9,421 bases of DNA from assembly GCA_017483425.1 (NCBI GenBank), contig JAFUWM010000255.1, positions 1 to 9,421 on the forward strand, given 5' to 3'. Both the position numbers and the translations under genes were made by a program. Below, one piece after another: positions 6,490 to 9,421 of the stretch. The first letter of the stretch is position 1; each line of letters opens with the position of its first letter. Below the pieces are notes generated by a model, which searched no databases, was not told the origin of the DNA, and saw nothing but the letters and a program-made list of their open reading frames with translations. Origin of the DNA: Lachnospiraceae bacterium. GTDB taxonomy: Bacteria > Bacillota > Clostridia > Lachnospirales > Lachnospiraceae.

Positions 6490-7347
6490 TCAGACGGTAA
6501 TCCCGCCAAGTTCTATGATAAGACCCCCGATGACTCCGAATACATACAGGAAACCGGCTATCATGAAGTTTTCCTTTATATGGTCATTGACCCTGAAAAG
6601 CACCAAAAGCCCGACCCCCGCTCCGGTCAGAAGTCCGGCTATCATAGCTCCTAATGATATAACGCCGTCAAGATAGAGCTGGGTCAGGGCGACAGATGCC
6701 CCGCAGTTGGGTATCAGCCCTATGAGCGCCGCGATGAATTCTCCGGCTACAGGCTGCCCTATCACGCTGCCTCTTATATTCTCCAGCCCCACAAAATGAA
6801 CGACGATATTTATCAGAAATGTAATAGCTATTACAAATAAAAAAACATGAACGGTATGTACAAGCGCAGGCTTAAGAACTCCCTCCTCATCCTCACAGCT
6901 GCAATGCTCTCTCTCGCACAGGCTCTCGATATCCCACTCCGGCCTGTCCCTACCCATAAGCCTTAAGCAAAGATCAGTAATGAAGCCGATAGCTATACCT
7001 GTAACAGCCTTTATCACAAGGATCTTCACTATCATTGGAATATTCGCCTGCTCCGCTATCAGTATCGGAAGCATCTCATCGGAGGTCGAAAGATATACCG
7101 CAAAAAGCGTGCCGAGAGATATGATCCTCCCAGCATACAGATTTGACGCCGCTGCCGAAAAGCCGCACTGCGGCACCGCCCCGAGAACCCCGCCTATAAG
7201 GGGGCCTATGGCTCCACCCTTATGAAGCGCTTTTTCAAAGCTGCCTCCTGCCTTATGCTCCACATACTCCATCAGGAGATACGTCACAAAAAGGAAAGGA
7301 AGCAGCTTAAGAGCGTCTGTTAAAGTATCCAGTATTACATCGATCAT
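6490..7347 (-). CDS. ArsP-2-like membrane transporter (putative arsenic or heavy-metal exporter)
   Basis: A 285-residue polytopic inner-membrane protein matching the putative 10-TM metal(loid) permease family (PF11449-type, annotated as arsenic efflux or manganese transporter). Hydrophobic segments lie at about 8-27, 46-70, 75-98, 105-130, 163-188, 200-226, 228-252 and 260-283. The two halves each carry a P-x-C-G-x-S motif: VPQCGFS (58-64) and IPNCGAS (212-218), the mark of an internally duplicated permease. The loop between them has C144, H148, C149 and C151 (CEREHCSC), a possible metal-binding cluster. The true substrate is not known for this family. The ATG at 7347 follows the oxidoreductase stop by three bases with no strong SD, so translation is probably coupled. 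The stop overlaps the TTG-extended desulfurase frame and leaves one base before the ATG start. Confidence 0.88.
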   Translation of the reverse strand: MIDVILDTLTDALKLLPFLFVTYLLMEYVEHKAGGSFEKALHKGGAIGPLIGGVLGAVPQCGFSAAASNLYAGRIISLGTLFAVYLSTSDEMLPILIAEQANIPMIVKILVIKAVTGIAIGFITDLCLRLMGRDRPEWDIESLCEREHCSCEDEEGVLKPALVHTVHVFLFVIAITFLINIVVHFVGLENIRGSVIGQPVAGEFIAALIGLIPNCGASVALTQLYLDGVISLGAMIAGLLTGAGVGLLVLFRVNDHIKENFMIAGFLYVFGVIGGLIIELGGITV

Positions 7348-7350
7348 CTT

Positions 7351-8328
7351 TTATTCGAAGGGATACACTATACCGAACTGTCTGCGGATCTCATCCATCT
7401 GGCACATGATCTGTATGGTCTCGGAATGAGGCATCTCGGGACATTCTATCTTTCCTTCCTCGATTGCCTTGATGCATGCCCTTACTTCATATTCATAACC
7501 CGTTATCTGCTCAGGTACATCATAGCAGGCCTTAAGCGCAGGACCGTTCCTGTCCGGGGAATATACCCTTATCTGCTCCGGATTGTTTATATTCTGCACC
7601 TCTATGAAACCGTCCGTCCCGCAGATGAGACCCATGCGGTTCGTCAGAGTATACATGGTCGTAAACAGGTTTGCCATGCGGTCGTCCTGATACTCGATCA
7701 TGACAGTATCCTGACCGTCCACGCCCGTATTTGTCTTTACGCAGGACGCCGATATCCGTCTGATATCATCTCCCCATACCATGCTGGCGAAGTTAAGCGG
7801 ATATACAGTAAGGTCAAGAAGCGCTCCTCCCGCAAGCTCCGGACGTACCATACGCTCGTTCATATCTATCTTATATCCGAGATTGGCGGATATGGTGCGG
7901 ACTCTTCCTATATCGCCCCGCTCCACTATCTCCATTATCATCTGCCTTGAAGGCATATATCTCGTCCAGATTGCCTCGGCAAGAAGCAGTCCTGTCTTTT
8001 CAGAAAGCTCTATCATCTCCCTTGTCTGCTTTTCGTTTACGGCAAAGGCTTTCTCGCACAGTACATGCTTGCCGGCATTAAGCGCCGCCATCGTCCACTG
8101 ATGATGATGTGAATGAGGAACCGCGATATACACGAGCTCCACAGCGGGATCGGCGAGCATCTCTTCATATGAGCCGTATGCCTTCTCAAACCCGTATTTG
8201 TCAGCAAAGGCCTGAGCCTTGCCTATGTCTCTCGAACCTATCGCATAGCTTTCGACCTCATCCATTTTTGCGATCGTTCCTGCCATCACGCCCGCTATAT
8301 CGCCGGCTCCGAGTATCGCCATCTTCAT
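7351..8328 (-). CDS. Gfo/Idh/MocA-family NAD(P)-dependent oxidoreductase
   Basis: A 325-residue cytosolic dehydrogenase of the glucose-fructose oxidoreductase / inositol dehydrogenase family. The N-terminal Rossmann fold begins MKMAILGAGDIAGVMA (GxGxxA at 7-12). The acid-lysine motif reads CEKAFAVN (91-98) with K93, where most members have EKP. The C-terminal substrate domain starts around 125, with GGALLDLTVYPLNF (167-180) placing D172 and Y176 at the usual catalytic positions. The overall form is closest to dimeric dihydrodiol dehydrogenase / sugar dehydrogenase types; the substrate cannot be read from sequence. The start is secure: AGGAGGG lies seven bases before the ATG at 8328. It begins 15 bases after the sortase stop and its stop is three bases before the transporter start. 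Confidence 0.93.
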   Translation of the reverse strand: MKMAILGAGDIAGVMAGTIAKMDEVESYAIGSRDIGKAQAFADKYGFEKAYGSYEEMLADPAVELVYIAVPHSHHHQWTMAALNAGKHVLCEKAFAVNEKQTREMIELSEKTGLLLAEAIWTRYMPSRQMIMEIVERGDIGRVRTISANLGYKIDMNERMVRPELAGGALLDLTVYPLNFASMVWGDDIRRISASCVKTNTGVDGQDTVMIEYQDDRMANLFTTMYTLTNRMGLICGTDGFIEVQNINNPEQIRVYSPDRNGPALKACYDVPEQITGYEYEVRACIKAIEEGKIECPEMPHSETIQIMCQMDEIRRQFGIVYPFE

Positions 8329-8343
8329 GATTCATCCCTCCTG
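8329..8343 (-). promoter_or_regulatory. Ribosome binding site of the oxidoreductase gene
   Basis: The 15-base gap after the sortase stop contains AGGAGGG, seven bases before the ATG at 8328. It is the strongest SD inside the operon, whereas the transporter and desulfurase genes downstream have poor ones. This gene can therefore initiate independently, and the following two probably rely on translational coupling. Confidence 0.75.
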
Positions 8344-9414
8344 TCATTTCTTTCTCTTTGCTACAACAATAAACCTTCCGTTTGTCACATGATAGCTGCA
8401 GGTAGAAAGCGTCAAAAGCTCATCTCCCCACTCAGCGTCAACGCCTGTGTCATACAGTGCGTTCATCTTAACATGCTCTACGTAATAATCAAAATCTTCC
8501 TTATCCGAAAGATCTGTATAGTAATAATATCTGAATCTTCCGTTATCTTCATCCTTCTCCTGTCTGTATATATCTATATCCCCGTAGTCCTCGTAAAGAT
8601 CTAGATCCCTTAATGTAAGCTCGCCCTCTACGGTTTCTCCGTTCTCCTCTTTTTTCTCTATACTCTCTTCCTCGATCCTTTTATCCGCTTCAGCCCGGTC
8701 ATCCTCCGTCTCAAGCTCCTCTTCGTCTATCTGCGAATAAAAAACGCCCAGCAGCTCATATTCCCGATCCTCATATATGGTATCGAATCTTATGACCGAA
8801 TGGCTCTTTCCATAGGCCTCATCCGCGTAATTCTTTAATGACCCGAAGCTGCTGCCGTCTTTCATATTATGGCCGTAAATCAGGGTATTATTATAACCAT
8901 CACGCCATACGACCGCTATGAATAAGGTACCGTTCGCGGTCTCGGTTCCGTCCAGATTTCTGTGCAGGAAATAATTCTGGCTCTTAGGAGTATAGACCAC
9001 GGGATCGTTTATCACGGAATCATCGACAGATAACCATCCCACAAGATATGGATTTACCTCCAGATATTCCCTGTATTTTTCAAGAGGCTCCCTGACCTCT
9101 TCCACCGGCGCGTCCTGAGGTACGTCTTCCGATACCGTTCCGGTATCATCACTTTCAGCTTCTGTAGCTTCAGTGCTCTCATCCTCATTTTCTTCATCTG
9201 CGGTATCTTCTGTCAGATCTGACACTTCTTCATCAAAGTCTGCAGCTTCATCCGCTGCTTTCTTATCTCCCAACGTATCCGCCACCGCGGCAGACGCAAA
9301 AAGTCTGGCGCTCTTTTCGGTTTTATTCCCCGGAGATACTATCCCAACCACGATTAGCGCGCCCAGGATCAAAAAGGATATGAATGCGAAAATGACCGGC
9401 AGCTTCTGCTTCAT
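8344..9414 (-). CDS. srtB: Class B sortase with acidic linker
   Basis: A membrane-anchored cysteine transpeptidase that joins surface proteins to the cell wall. One N-terminal membrane segment (about 6-27) is followed by an acidic, low-complexity linker (about 45-108, rich in D, E, A, T). The sortase domain runs from about 112: NPYLVGWLSVDD (121-132), NYFLHRNLDG (147-156), catalytic His in YGHNM (H182), TLSTC with C339, and R347 in NGRFIVVAKR. The TLSTC context and the long segment between His and Cys mark class B. That segment holds a highly charged stretch (230-290: EEELETEDD..., IEEESIEKKEENGE). Length (356) exceeds the roughly 240-260 of typical SrtB, mainly because of linker and insert. 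No sortase substrate with a sorting signal is in the window. The ATG at 9414 is seven bases from the edge, so SD and promoter are not visible. Confidence 0.93.
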   Translation of the reverse strand: MKQKLPVIFAFISFLILGALIVVGIVSPGNKTEKSARLFASAAVADTLGDKKAADEAADFDEEVSDLTEDTADEENEDESTEATEAESDDTGTVSEDVPQDAPVEEVREPLEKYREYLEVNPYLVGWLSVDDSVINDPVVYTPKSQNYFLHRNLDGTETANGTLFIAVVWRDGYNNTLIYGHNMKDGSSFGSLKNYADEAYGKSHSVIRFDTIYEDREYELLGVFYSQIDEEELETEDDRAEADKRIEEESIEKKEENGETVEGELTLRDLDLYEDYGDIDIYRQEKDEDNGRFRYYYYTDLSDKEDFDYYVEHVKMNALYDTGVDAEWGDELLTLSTCSYHVTNGRFIVVAKRKK

Positions 9415-9421
9415 AAGTCTA

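Overview
The window looks like chromosomal DNA from a Gram-positive anaerobe of the class Clostridia, most likely Lachnospiraceae. The reasons are AGGAGG-type ribosome binding sites, a class B sortase, a clostridial-style Cas9 and tracrRNA, and short-spaced operons. This placement is inference from gene content. Every protein-coding gene I can support lies on the minus strand, so the window reads right to left.

Positions 1-2570 hold the edge of a type II CRISPR-Cas locus. A cas9 gene is open from its ATG at 2339 to the left window edge. I translated 779 codons without a stop or frameshift, from the RuvC-I motif (D10) to the RuvC-II motif (E777). Between cas9 and the next gene, on the plus strand, is a well-formed tracrRNA gene at about 2376-2500. 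It has a near-consensus promoter, an anti-repeat, three hairpins and an intrinsic terminator. The tracrRNA promoter begins one base beyond the cas9 start codon and contains the cas9 ribosome binding site. The best cas9 promoter candidate lies just past the tracrRNA terminator, so the cas9 leader would be antisense to the whole tracrRNA. The cas9 region is clearly poorer in G+C than the rest of the window, which suggests the CRISPR locus was acquired.

Positions 2571-4950 hold an AraC-family regulator with a cupin sensor domain and, upstream of it, a protein related to L-fucose/L-arabinose isomerases. They are probably a small sugar-use unit. Each has a terminator-like hairpin with a T-tract directly before its start region. 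The one before araC buries the ribosome binding site in a perfect 9-bp stem.

Positions 5075-9414 are a tight five-gene operon. In transcription order it encodes a class B sortase, a Gfo/Idh/MocA-type NAD(P)-dependent oxidoreductase, an ArsP-2-like membrane transporter, a class V aminotransferase/cysteine desulfurase, and a 93-residue protein I do not recognise. A strong terminator hairpin (4979-5033) ends it. The last three genes are separated by 1-4 bases and are the likeliest to share a job, perhaps sulfur, selenium or toxic metal(loid) handling.

No CRISPR array, rRNA, tRNA, insertion sequence or phage gene is visible. The cas1/cas2/csn2 genes and array would be expected beyond the left edge.
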